From assembly GCA_036346205.1 (NCBI GenBank), contig JARFJB010000534.1, positions 1,367,501 to 1,431,500 on the forward strand: a stretch of DNA of 64,000 nucleotides, in the 5' to 3' direction. Positions 24,501 to 37,024 of this stretch are shown here, piece by piece. The translations under genes were made by a program, and so were the position numbers. The notes below the pieces were generated by a model that was given only the letters and a program-made list of their open reading frames with translations, did not search any database and was not told the DNA's origin. The first letter of the stretch is position 1; the number at the start of each line of letters is the position of its first letter. The DNA comes from Vesta saturnalis (taxonomy: Eukaryota; Arthropoda; Insecta; Coleoptera; Lampyridae).

Positions 24501-26745
24501 GTGTGTGTGTGTACGTGTAGTGTGTGTGCGTGTAGTGTGGTGTAGTGTGTGTGTATGTGTACGTGTGATGTGTGTGTGTAGTGGTGTGTACGTGTGTCGT
24601 GTGCGTGTCGTGTACGTGTGTACGTGTACGTGTACGTGTCGTGTACGTGTAGTGTACGTGTACGTGTCGTGTGCGTGACGTGTACGTGTACGTGTGCGTG
24701 TGCGTGTACGTGTACGTGTGCGTGTGACGTGTACGTGTGCGTGTGCGTGTCGTGTACGTGTACGTGGTGCGTGTGCGTGTGCGTGTACGTGTACGTTGCG
24801 TGTACGTGTACGTGTACGTGTCGTGTGCGTGTACGTGTACGTGTACGTGTGACGTGTCGTGTAGTGACGTGTACGTGTGACGTGTCGTGTGTGTACGTGT
24901 CGTGTACGTGTGCGTGTACGTGTCGTGTGCGTGTACGTGTAGTGTACGTGTGCGTGTGTGTCGTGTGCGTGTAGTGTGCGTGTGCGTGTACGTGTACGTG
25001 TGCGTGTGGTCGTGTCGTGTGCGTGTACGTGTGCTGTACGTGTACGTGTCGTGTCGTGTGTGTGCGTGTGCGTGTGCGTGTGCGTGTACGTGTGCGTGTC
25101 GTGTACGTGTGCGTGTACGTGTGCGACTGTATGGTGTACGTGTACGTCGTACGTGTCGTGTACGTGTACGTGTGATCGTGTACGTGTACGTGTGTCGTGT
25201 GCGTACGTGTCGTGTGTGTCGTGTCGTGTGCGTGTACGTGTGTGTGTAGTGTACGTGTACGTGTACGTGTCGTGTGACGTGTGCGCGTGTACGTGTGCGT
25301 GTACTGTGCGTGTCTGTCGTGACGTGTACGTGTCGTGTGCGTGTGACGTGTCTGTGTGCGTGTGCGTGTACGTGTGCGTGTGACGTGTACGTGTGCGTGT
25401 GACGTGTGCGTGTACGTGTACGTGTACGTAGTGCGTGTACGTGTACGTGTGCGTGTACGTGCGTGTCGTGTGCGTGTACGTGTACGTGTGCGTGATGCGT
25501 GTAGCTGTACGTGTACGTGTGCGTTGCGTGTGTCGTGTGGACGTGTGCGTGTCGTGTGCGTGTACGTGTGACGTGTCGTGTCGTGTACGTGTCGTGTGAC
25601 GTAGTACGTGTCGTGTCGTGTGCTGATGTCGTGTGTGTCGTGACTGTGCGTGTACGTGTCGTGTCGTGTAGTGTCGTGTACGTGTGCGTGTACGTGTCGT
25701 GTGCGTGTACGTGTGCGTGTGCGTGTACGTGTGACGTGTACGTGTATGCGTGTGTGACGTGTGCTGTCGTGTACGTGTACGTGTGCGTGTGCGTACGTGC
25801 GTGTCGTGTCGTGTACGTGTGCGTGTACGTGTACGTGTGACGTGTGCGTGTGCGTGTACGTGTGCGTGTGCGTGTACGTGTGACGTGTACGTGTGCGTGT
25901 GCGTGTACGTCGTGCGTGTGCGTGTCGTGTCGTGTACGTGTACGTGTACGTGTGCGTGTGACGTGTGCGTGTGACGTGTACGTGTGCGTGTGACGTGTAC
26001 GTGTACGTGCGTGAGCGTGTACGTGTACGTGCGTGTGCCGTGTGACGTGTACGTGTACGTGTACGTGTACGTGTACGTGTACGTGCGTGTACGTGTACGT
26101 GTGCGTGTACGTGTCGTGTGCGTGTGCGTGTGACGTGTGCGTGTACGTGTACGTGTGCGTGTGCGTGTACGTGTACGTGTGTCGTGTCGTGTACGTGTAG
26201 CGTGTACGTGTACGTGTACGTGTACGTGTACGTGGTACGTGTACGTGTGTGACGTGTACGTGTACGTGTAGTTCGTGTGTGCGTTGTGTTGTGTGTGTAG
26301 TGTGTAGTGTGTGCGTGTAGTGTAGTGTAGTGTGTATGTGTAGTGTGTGTGTGATGTGTAGTGTGTGTGTGTGTGTGTGTGTATGTGTCGTGTGCGTGTT
26401 GTACGTGTGATGTGTGCGATGTGTGTGTATGTGTGTTGTATGTGTATGCGTGTACGTGTACGTGTACGTGTACGTGTACGTGTACGTGTACGTGTTCGTG
26501 TACGTGTACGTGTACGTGTACGTGTACGTGTACGTGTACGTGTACGTGTACGTGTATGTGTACGTGTACGTGTACTTGTACGTGTACGTGTAAGTGTACG
26601 TGTACGTGTACGTGTACGTGTACGTGTACCTGTACGTGTACGTGTATGTGTACGTGTACGTGTACGTGTACTTGTGCGTGTACGTGTACGTATACGTCTA
26701 TGTGTTCGTATACGTGTGTGCGTGCATGTAGGTGAGTGGGTTTAT
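21566..26745. repeat. 5 kb TACGTG / TGCGTG hexamer array
   Basis: It starts as TATGTG and TGTG variants (21,566-21,800), then becomes TACGTG units mixed with TGCGTG and five-base TCGTG units. A scrambled zone lies at about 22,620-23,140 and TGTG-rich interludes at about 24,490-24,590 and 26,270-26,440. The stretch 26,448-26,690 is the purest, with nearly uninterrupted TACGTG. Most of the array alternates purine and pyrimidine and has one or more CpG per unit. The long open frames (VRVRV, CTCTCT, VYVYV types) are repeat artefacts. Confidence 0.97.
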
Positions 26746-26769
26746 GAGTACGTTTTCGTGTTTGTTTAT

Positions 26770-29200
26770 TTGTAGATTATGTTTCGTTAGAACTCAAAAA
26801 CATGATATTTGTACAGTTGTTTCGATGGTCGAATGTTGGGGTTGTTTCCTTTACCCGTAGAAAAACGTCTTGGATAAGATGTAGTAAGTTCCCTTACTAT
26901 GATAAAACTCTGGTGACGGCTTGTGCTAGTAGTAATTAGTGGTTGATGCGCTTAGAGGTCCTTTCGAACATAATACAATGGTATGTAGTCACAATTAAAG
27001 GGAATATAATTCGTTGGCCAATGTGCACAATTGACGAAATTTGTTTTAGGAAAACTAATTATTTTAAACATGACATAATTTCTCAATGTCTTTTATGCAT
27101 GTGGTTTTCTCTCTACGCGTTCCAATGCAACATGTGTCATAGAGAGAGAGCATTGTGTAATATATAAGTAGATATGGTAATGAATCATTAAGGTAAGATA
27201 GTGAACCTCGTGTAAGGGATAATTGTGTATTTATAACATCTGTTAAAGGTGAGACAACCTGTCCGTTCATTAAAGGTGCTTAATTTATTATATTTATTTA
27301 TTTGGTTGTGACAGTGAATCCAAAGTTGCAAAAGAAAGCAAAGCAAGACCATTCCAAAATTTATGTCTGTTAGGAATAAGAAAAATACAAGCAGCTTATG
27401 ATACTAAAAATAGGGATGTTAGGGGAAAGTCGTTATCTAAAAATAAGCACCTGTTGTATCAAAAATATTTACTATGAGTAGCTGTTTAAGTCAACCACCA
27501 ATAATAGGTCACTAATAATGTTCTTGTACGAATTAATATCAGTGCAGATCTGTGTAGTAAGAAATTTCCTTGTTTGTGAGTTTTGCTTTTTAACTTTCTC
27601 ACTTGAAAGGAGAAGTAATTGCAATTGGTCGAAAAATTCGAAATTGGCCTGGTCTTAGATCACTGGAGTCTAAAAAGTGGTTTTTGAAAAATTTCAAATT
27701 GTGTGCGTTCGTGCGCGTGTGTTTGTCTGTGATGAATCATTCGGACGAGATGTCTCAAAAACTTCAAGAGCGGTTGCATTGAAATGTCACTTAAGCATTT
27801 ATGAGCTATAAGTCTAGAGACCAGTGATTATAAATTAATTTACGAGTGATAATTGCATGAATTGGTTAACGTCATAAAAACCGACGTTTGCGAAGGGATC
27901 CTATTCATATGCATCGACCCTGTTATTTACATTGTGAATTGACAGCATTTTCATATTATTTATAAATGTTTTACTTAATTTGATTCTTACACCATCTGTG
28001 CATAAGAAAATGTATTGCTTTGTTAAATAAATCCCCACATTTTTTAATTATCTAGTGTATAATTTTTGGCCCAATTTCTACTTTTGGTGATTTTTTATTC
28101 CTCTTGGCTCAATTCTGATTTTTTTATAGATTTTAAAATAAAATACTTGCAATCTATTCAGACACAAACCCTTTCATCCGTACTAAAGCTACTCAATTCG
28201 AATTTATTATTTACGTTAGAGTTAAACGCTAAAAATAAATTTTTATCTTTAAAGAAAACTATAAACTTTACTTTTTTTTGTATTCCTAAAATTGTTATAG
28301 ACCTTAACAGCGATATAATGTTTAACACGAGACAGTTTTATGAAAGAACGCGTTATTAAACGCTCGGAATATTACTCTAGATCTAATTTTAAATTTATTA
28401 TGAAGATATATTTACGTATTAGAGGTATTTAATTAATTATTGTCTTTTGAATGTGTATTTGTAACTTTACGAGCACTGCACTTGTAGAATGTCACTCAAA
28501 AAGACCATATGTTCTAATTTTGCCTTGATTGGTCTACTAATGGTTGCTATTTTGTTCTGTCAAATAACTTAATTGTGGTAAACCATAATTGACAGTGGTA
28601 AATTTAAAAATTAGTCAAAGCAGTCAAAACTAAATTTTTTTAAATTTCTATATTGACGTTCATGGCGTATAAAAAAAAAGCACAATTTATTAATTCATTG
28701 ACTCTAATTTGAAGTGGTGACATTTTAAATGCAAAATTAAAAAATGTTAGAAATTAACATTAAGAAGTGATAAAGATTTAGTAAATGGACATCTTAAATT
28801 TTATTGATTTCAAGATCAAAGTGAGAGTGTTTTGGCACAGCTCTCGTGATGGAAAAAGAGATTGTTAATTAATTCAAAATACGTCAATATCAATCAAAAC
28901 TGGACAAATTCAAAGTCAAATAAAATATTCTCTCTATATTTGACATAGAATAAGTACACCACTTCTCTGACTCTTGATTGTATGAAAACATTAGAACAGT
29001 ACGTTACTTCCCTTGTTATCTGTCCCTGCAGTCCCTATGTACCCCTACTTATGTTAATACTTTAAAACTGAATTCCCGGTAAACAAGAATACTCCGCACA
29101 TAAAATGTTAACCACCTGCTGGAGAGGTGATGATAAAGCCCGTCCTATTATTTAAACTTCTCAACTGTAAAATGCACTCAATAAACCCCCAAGAATTTGT
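26770..29200. other. AT-rich interval, no gene seen
   Basis: A 97-codon frame at 28,066 has no recognisable domain and a non-ATG-like context. I find no other gene. A dispersed repeat copy lies at 27,160-27,290. Confidence 0.45.
27160..27290. repeat. Dispersed repeat copy (also at 59,420-59,550)
   Basis: AAGTAGATATGGTAATGAAT and ATCTGTTAAAGGTGAG... with GTTCATTAAAGGTGCTTA match, in the same order and orientation, AAGTAGTTATGGTAACAAAT, ATCTGTTAAAGGTGAATC and GTTCATTAAAGGTACTTA at 59.4-59.55 kb. Family unknown, possibly a short retroposon. Confidence 0.55.
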
Positions 29201-29489
29201 TATTTCACCGTGTTATCCAATTTGAATCATTTTTCCGTGCGTGAAAGTACGAGAGTGAATCAATATAAACCGAAATTCTATTCGCACAGATGGTGGTATG
29301 CCTAGAAGATATTGTACCGCCAGGGAACGCCAGGTTACCGTCTTTTGAGTAACGTGATGTATGAGTGAAAGGTACCCTCGTCCGTTGTGTAGCGGATTAT
29401 GGTTAAATTTCTGATGAAAGAGGGAATAATCCGATCGGAAATTTTGAGAAGGTTTGGGGCACAGTTCGGAGACAATAGGAAATAGAAAA

Positions 29490-30290
29490 TGAAAGTTATT
29501 TATCATCGCGAACAAAAAACTAGCGTGATAGTCGGTAACTGTTGGCTGACTCTTCGAGGACGACCGACGGTTAATAGTACCTGAAATTCTTTCAGAGGTG
29601 CCAAAAGTGTGAAAGTATTTGTCTTCCGACCGAGTCATATGAAAGTGTGACATTTGACTGCTGCGAGGCTGAAGGGGAAAGTTTTTGGCACCGGATAGTG
29701 ATTTGTTAAGAAACTTTTGTGCACAGTTACACTCCGGAATCGAAACATCAAGTCTTAAATGACGAAAGAAGAACGAATCTACACTTCCCAAAGCCAAAAT
29801 TTCGCTCGGCTGGAAAGGCTTTGGTGACTGTATTTTTCGACTTTAAAGAAGTATTACATATTAATTTTCTCCTCAAACGTCGAACTGTAAATCCCACGTA
29901 TTACTGCCGACTTTTAGACGAGACAGAAACGTGTATCGTCTGAAAAGACGCGGTTCTTCGAAAAGAGACGATATCCTACTGCAAGACAATGTCCGGCCCT
30001 ATAGCTGCCCTAACTCGGCAAAAAATTGTCAGAATTACTATAGGTTACATTAGAATACTCTCTCGATAGTTCGGACTTATCTGCATACGATCATCACCTG
30101 TATGGACTGACGAATGAATCGCTTGGAGTACAACGTTTTGACAACGATGTTGCTGTGAAGCTATCGTGCTCAATCATCTTGGTTTAAGACAACGGGATAA
30201 AAAATATCCATCGGTTGGGAAAATGTGTGATGACATTAGGAGATCATGCCCAATAAATTAAAAAAAATAATTGAGGTTTATATGTGATAC
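29490..30290 (+). pseudogene. Ancient mariner transposase relic
   Basis: Forward frames give pieces in the order of a mariner (SETMAR/Mos1-like) transposase. These are a RGRPTVNST linker near 29,560, HSYTPESKHQ near 29,720, KFRSAGKALVTVFFD near 29,800, VLHINFLLKRRTVNPTYYCR near 29,850 and a decayed block before YHPPYSPDL-like text near 30,050. The HQDNAP-type second catalytic segment is not legible. The minus-strand 194-codon frame at 29,213-29,797 is its antisense shadow. The element is older and more decayed than the mariner-like elements near 60 and 63 kb. Confidence 0.65.
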
Positions 30291-30299
30291 ACCCTCCTA

Positions 30300-32250
30300 A
30301 TAATGGTAGTGGGCTGACTTGTATACCATGATCATGTCAACAAGTTTTGTTATTTCCTAGAGGCACTAACGATTACAAAATACCCAAGGGAGGAAAATTG
30401 CAACGCGAGTTATTAAAATACTGCAAAATAAGTTGATCAGAGGAGGCGACAGCCAGCCGGAGACTAACGTTTTTGTAATCATATCCTTAAAAAAAGATTT
30501 TTATCCCCTCTTCTGTACGTAAAGCCGCTAAGAGATTACTGACCTACCTCTACAATCACAGATTGCTGACGTCAGGAACAAACGCGTATCCGTCCATGCC
30601 GAAGTGATATGTAACGGTACTACACGCTCATCGTAGCGAGTCTCGAGGCATTTGCGACCTGAGAGACACTTACCGAAAACTTTTAAAGTGTCCCGATTTA
30701 ATATATGACTTCACCTACACATAACATCTAGATACCTGGAAAACTGATAACTATATTAAAAAAAGCGAAGAGTCGTTGATAAAAAATAACTAGATTTTAG
30801 ATACGTGTGATAGGGTAACAGCTAAGCTCTGGAAAACCAAGAAAGCTCCTAAAATATAGTTTGTTTATCTCGGAAAAGCTATATTTATTTTTAAGCTAGA
30901 CACGACGAAAACAAGCACACATCCGTGGCACGCCACCTGCACGTGGTCGGCCTAAGCAAAACGGTTGGACAGGAATGCGCTTTATAATATAATATGGAAG
31001 TGAGTTTTTTTAAGATGTTATAAAGCAATAAGTCAACAAGAGTTTTAAAGATTTTTATGAAACTATAATGAGGTAATAGCGATGTCGGGGGACATATCCA
31101 AACAAATTTCTTACATGTTATCCCTTTTTCCATTTTTAGGAGTAAGGAGTAGCTTTGGAATTTCAAATAGGATTATGTATTTCTAAAATTCAAATCTGCA
31201 TGGTAAACTCGTACGTGTTTAAAATTTTTTTAATTGCTTCTCTGGTTACAGAATTAGGATTAACCAAATTTTGATTCGATATAAAAATTAATAACGTTTT
31301 AACGTTTAATGCTGTCTTAAGAGAGTTAAAATAATTATTTCTCAAATTATCGGGTATTATTCCTTAAATTAGTTTTCACATTTTGGAGCAATAAACGTCG
31401 GAATAATTACTCAAACGTTAAAAATCTTAACTGACAAGACAGATACAGATGAATTAGATTTATTGGTAAAATTTATTTATTTGTGAAGTTCAATTAAACT
31501 TTGATTAATCGTAATTCCGTAACCATAGAAACAAATCAAATTTTTGCATAAATACATACGTACTTTTTTATGCTCATTCAAATTTCAGAAGCAAATGTAG
31601 GTACATTATCGCAATTGAAATTATGAAGTTATGAAGAATGAGGTTGAATCCTTTCTCGAATTTCTTAAGCATTTTGACCGGCTGTCGCTCAAGTTTGCCT
31701 TCACTTGCATGTAAGTTCCTTTCACAACACCTACACAAATACCTGTACAGAACGTAACGACAAAATTCTGCCGCCCCACGGTGTCCACCAGCAATCGGAA
31801 CGGAGCTGATTGCTCAGGTCAACTGGCGAATGATACCTACAAATGTACGTACAAAACACTCTTACACGCCGCCCCAACCGACTTACTAAATGCAGAGTGT
31901 CTTCGGAAGGAAAGCGATCAACTAAACCAGGGTCTGCACAATTATTTCTTATCATAAAGTTCCAGTCCGTAGAAATTACTTAAATAAAAGTGAGCATTAA
32001 ATATCTCTCATCTAAGCGTAGAATAAATGTAAATATTTAGAATTGCTAAGTTATAGGCCAATATATGTATAAAACCTTTTTCTGTTTAAGCGTCAGTGTG
32101 AAACCCCAAGTAGCAATCAATGAGCCCCATGTAAAAAAACTCACGGCCAACCTTCGATTTCTAAATATAGCTGTAGCAAAGGATAATGAAAATAAACAAA
32201 CTTACCAAACTTTCATGAAAATATTTAATACCCATTATAAATCTTAAAAC
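30300..32250. other. Unannotated AT-rich interval
   Basis: No supported gene. A short GC-richer patch near 31,690-31,930 could be an unidentified transposon fragment. Confidence 0.4.
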
Positions 32251-32261
32251 TCTTTTTTTTC

Positions 32262-35200
32262 AGAATTCATACGCTTTCTTCCTCGCTTTTTGCAATCGTC
32301 ATCGTTTCTGCTCTATACATTAGAATGGGTGTTATTAATGGCATATATATTCCCAATATCGGTCCCCATCGCTGACTATCATAACGCCCAAATACTTGAA
32401 TTTATAGACTTCTTCGTATTCTTGGTTGCTTACTTTTATCTTTCTTCTTCGCTTCCCGTTTCCCACTATTATTATTATTATTGTTTTGTTTTTATTTATT
32501 TTAAGCCCTACCTTTTGCCCTTGCATTATTATTTATTCCAACATCTTAGCTAGTATGTCACGCCTTTTTGCTATGAGTGCTATGTCATTCGCATATGCTA
32601 TTATTTGCTCCCCTCTAGTTCTTATCGTTCCTTTGCTTATTTTTGTAGTTATATGTTCTATTGCCATGTTAAAGGGTATTTCTGATAGGGCGTCGCCTGG
32701 TCTAACCTCTTTGTCCGTTCTGAATTCCTCCGTTTCGCCTTTCTGAGTGCTTATGCTGGTTCGCGTTGCCTTAAGCGCCATCCTTATAAGCTTCCTTAAT
32801 TTAACTAGTATACCCATTTCTTTCCATTACTTCCATGAGCTTACCTCTGCCCACAGAGTCAAAGGCTTGCTCAATATCCACGAATAATATTTCTATTTCT
32901 ATCTTATATTCCTGTGCCTCTTCCATTATTTGTTTCAGCATATGTATTGAGTCCACCGTTGATTTTACTTTCACGAATCCGCATTGGTATTGCTCTATTG
33001 TATGTTTTGTCACGTCTCTTAGTTTTTTATGTATTATTGTGGTAAGGATCTTATGGGTCGTAATTTGTAGGGTGATTCCTCTATAGTTCTTTCACTCTTG
33101 TTGGTCTCCTTTCTTGTATATTGTTATTATTTGTCCAACTTCAAAATCCTCTCACCAGATTTGATGTATTAGTCTAAGTATATCCTCTTGTAGATTTCCC
33201 CCTCCATATTTTATTAGCTCCATATTTATTTCATCTTTTCCAGGCGCCTTTACGTTGCGTCTGCTGTTTATGACTTGTTTCACCTGTTCTAATGTGGGTT
33301 CTCCTATCTTGTCCTCATCTAGTTCTTCCTAGCTCTTTAGTTCTTCCTGTTCCTTCTTTTCGTTTAGTAGTTCTTTGAGGTGTTCCATCCAGGCCTCTTT
33401 ATATTCATCTCCGCCTTCTACTACCTGGCTCTGTTTGTTTTTTATTCCTGTTAGCTTGTGCTTATACCCTTCGTTTTGCTCCTTGATCATCTGGTAGAAC
33501 TTTCTGGTATTTGTTTCTTACTCTCTTCTTCCACTGCACGTAGGTTTTCTTCGATTCATTCCCTCTTTTATTGCTTTCTTATCTCTTTTCTTTGTATTCC
33601 TCTCTATGCTCTTCTGTAGTGCTTCGTGTCCATTTTAGCCTTGCTCTCGATTTTTCTCTGTGTGCTTTTTTACATATTTCATTACAACATTCCTTCCTCG
33701 TTTTTTCTTCTGTTCCTATTGTTTTTTCCGCTGCTTTACTTATTGATTCTTTAATGCTATTCCATTTTCCTTCGAGTGATCCATCACTTGTTCCATTTTT
33801 GAGATTTTTTGACAATTCCTCCTTGTATTGATTTTTTATCTTTTCTTCATTTAGTTTTCTTATATCCCATTTCTTTTTAAATACTTTTTTCTTCATTACT
33901 TCTTTTTGTTTGTGGCGTATTATCGCAGTCATGATAAAGCGTACCCGCTTATGCTCCTCTATATGTTCTGACATCCCTTATTGAAGATTGCCGCCTTTTA
34001 ACTACTAGTACGTGGTCTATCCAGGCTTGTGTTTGCTTGTCTGGCGACATCCGTGTTACTTTGTGTGTTACTGGATGCTTGTATTTGGTACTACTTATAA
34101 CCACGTTTATTTCTTCGTCTAGGTAGAATAGTCCTGTTGTCATTCGTTTTCTCATGTATCGTATGTTTCCCTGAAATATGATTTATAATTTTCTCTTTTT
34201 CAATTTTTGCATTGAAGTCCCCCATTATCACAATCAAATCTTCATTTAGGACATTTTTGATTTCTTCCTCTAGATTCTCATAAAAAGTTTCTTTTTCTTC
34301 TTTTTCCCGAGTTTTCGTAGGTGAACATACATTCATAATTGACATCATGTTCGGTTTTCCTTCTAATCTTATGCTTGCCATTTTTTCGTCTATTAATTTA
34401 GTTTCCGTAATCCCCATCTTTACTTCTTTGAATATCATAAATCCGATACCGTATAAGCCTTGCTTTTCGGTACCTGAGTATATCATTGTGTAGTTCTTTT
34501 TATCCTTTGTCTCCTCATCTTATTTCTTGCAGTGCCGCTAGCTCTATCTCGTACTTTTTTAATTCATGGCTCACTTCTTCCATCTTCCCCATTGTTAATA
34601 GCGTCCTAAAGTTCCATGTGTTAATTTTGATTATTTATTTTGTACTTTTTTTATTTCTTTTACCTATTTCCTTTCCATTTTTCCTTCGTTGTGTTTTTCC
34701 ATTGCTATTGTCTTAATTTTTATCAGTTTCCTTATCCTGTTGGCTTCTTAGTTTTTTGGATGGGTTTTTTTAAACTCCCGCCTTTGCTGTTGGTACTCCT
34801 CTTTTCCGTTGTGTCTATCCCTTCTTATGGTTTCGTTTAGTTGTTCTCGTTCCGTATATTTTTCGCTTTCTCTATTCTTGTTATCCCTTTCTGCAGTTCC
34901 TCTTTCTTCAATATATGGTACTAGTAAACTTTGCGTCCAATATTTGTTCTTTTTTGGTACCGTTCCTTTATTGGCGTCTTCATGGGCTACAATTTCGTTC
35001 TCCTCATCTGTGGATCTCCCTCTTTATTTCTCTTGTTTCCTTTCTTCCTTATTTGCTGCGCTTTGATCCTTATCTTCATTCTCTGTCTCCATATCTTTTT
35101 CACATTCCAGGTCCTCTAACTTCCACCCCTCCCCGCTTATGATTAACCGATCATCTATTACGGTTGCCTTGTTACCTTCACTTCTGGCCTCTGCCATGTG

Positions 35201-35665
35201 CGGAGTTATTTCTTATTTCTCTAGTCTTTCTGGCAAGGTCCTCCTTTACCCATATTTCCGTTCTTTTTAACTTCCTTAAGTTTTTGATGACTTCGAATTT
35301 TTTCACTTTTGTTGTTAGTTCTACTTTGACCGATCTGTTTCCGTTCCTTGTTGGGGCTCCTACTCGATTTATAATATCTATTTCGCTTTCTGGTATTCTT
35401 ACTTCTAGCTTCTTTGCTATTTCCAGGAATCTTTTTTCTGCTTTTCCGTATATTCATTGTCCTCCTCTGGGATTCCAAATATTGTTAGGTTTCTTTTCCT
35501 TACTTCCTTTTCCATTTGTTCCACCTTGAGTTTTAACTTATTGGTTTCCTCTCTCTCTCTCTTTCTTTATCCATGTTATTCTTCATGCTGTCCATTTTTA
35601 TCTATTTGGATTAGCTTGTTCATTATGCCTACCAGCGTTATGCTCTCCTGACGGTTTTCGCCCAT
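32262..35665 (-). pseudogene. LINE with ORF1, endonuclease and RT, nearly complete but dead
   Basis: Minus strand. ORF1 starts with ATG at 35,665 (MGENRQESITLVGIMNKLIQ). It continues with a coiled-coil-like segment (LKLKVEQMEKEVRKRNLTIF) and an RNA-binding-style stretch ending near 34,800, with frameshifts. The APE endonuclease follows at about 34,600-33,960: TKLIDEKMASIRLEGK, VIMGDFNAKIEKEK and QAWIDHVLVVKRRQSSIRDV. A charged linker (33,970-33,400) precedes the reverse transcriptase (about 33,300-32,340): EILFVDIEQAFDSV (motif A), RPGDALSEIPFNM and IIAYANDIALIAK, where YADD has become YAND. Finally comes KYLGVMIVSDG. The C-terminal connection domain is cut short near 32,262. Sequence to about 35,940 may be its 5' UTR. 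Confidence 0.8.
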
Positions 35666-35984
35666 TGCGCTAATTTACGTATGTTGAAATATTCCTCAAT
35701 ACGGTCCTCTTTTGGTTATGTTGTTGACGCTTTGTCGCGTCACTGCGCAAAGAGCCGGTTCCAGTCCACCTGTAGGAGACCGGTCTCTTATCAGGGTTTG
35801 GACTTATTTACTTTGTTATTTTTTAGTAGAGTTTCCTTTTCCTCCCTTATTTATGGTTGTATTTATCTTTTATTCTAGTTACTCGTTTTCTGCCCTCTCA
35901 GTTCTAAATTAGTTGCCCTTATTCACCTTTTAATTGGTATTTACTGCGGAGCTTCACTTCACTTCTGCTTTCAACTCCAGCCAG

Positions 35985-37024
35985 GGCAGGATGAAATTTT
36001 TTGCATCAGCCCATATGAGTTCAATTGGGTTGATCTCATAGTGGTAAGGAGACAGGCGTAGTACAGTTTTATTTTGAGTCCCAGCTATTTCATTAACGGT
36101 CTATTCATTGTATTATGACTGTCCGAGAGTGGTACGGCGCTTTATCTAAAACCATAGCGCTGTTGTCGTCAAGCAGGGGAAAGTTTTGGAAAATCCTGTG
36201 TTTTGCCGATTCGAAACTCCACAAAGCACCGTTTACGAAACCATCTACACTACCAATATAGCAAATTATTACAATTTTTCCTATTCCTCGGAAAAATACA
36301 TTAACTCTCTCTGAAACTTAGTAATGATTAAATTTATTTGCCTGATGGATTTTTGAGCCCTCTCGAAGGTTCATCTATAAGTGTTCTTCTTGACGATGTT
36401 ACAGTTTCATCCACCCAAGCTTTTGGTGTTGTATGAGTAGCATTTACACATGTTTCGTCTAAACAATATATTTTACGATTCTCATTCAGGTATATCTTTA
36501 TTGCTTCCAAATAATCTCTCCTCTATCATACAATTTCAGGCTTGCCTACCAAAATACCCTTGTGCCTGTGTTTCTTATATATAAAATTTAAATGGTTCAA
36601 ATACGTTGACCTTGAAACACTAGGTAAATTGAAAGCAACATTAACCACCCTGAGAACCTTATTTAAAGTTGGTATTTTGCTACTTAACAAAAACTCGTAA
36701 ATTTTCCTCCGTATTGCGTGTTTTTCAAAATCGCCCAGCGTTTCAATAAGGTGTACGCGGTTGTGGTTGGTTTTCTGTTTTGAAAACAAACTCTATTGTT
36801 TATATTCCCTAATCACATTAAATGCAGATGAATGACCTACACTAACTTTTTTTTGCGACCCTTTGTACAATTACTTCCTCAAAGAATCAGGATGCTCTTC
36901 TAGTTTGCACTATTTGAAATAAATTCTTTCATCTCAACACTTAAACGATGTTTCTTAAGACGTTTTTTTATGGGCCATAATCAATGTAGTCTTTAAATTC
37001 ATCTGTTGTGTCTGTGCTAAACAT
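35985..37024 (-). pseudogene. DDE_3 (IS630/Tc1-type) transposase relic A
   Basis: Minus strand, apparent start ATG at 37,024 (MFSTDTTDEFKDYIDYGP). A helix-turn-helix and linker piece lies at 36,789-36,526 (HAIRRKIYEFLLSSKIPTLN, VSRSTYLNHLNFIYKK). YCLDETCVNATHTT near 36,460 carries catalytic Asp 1; the usual DETW Trp is Cys. IGSVDGFVNGAL and MVLDKAPYHSR near 36,150 carry Asp 2. RLSPYHYEINPIELIWADAK near 36,020 carries the catalytic Glu. All three acidic residues survive, but many stops and frameshifts separate them. Related in architecture to relic B at 38.4-39.7 kb but clearly a different family. Confidence 0.75.

Noticed and set aside
28066..28359. 97-codon hypothetical protein
   Set aside because: AT-rich composition, hydrophobic and low-complexity, no homology recognised and no upstream or downstream gene structure.
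29213..29797. 194-codon minus-strand ORF
   Set aside because: It lies antisense to legible mariner transposase blocks on the plus strand and has no recognisable domain.
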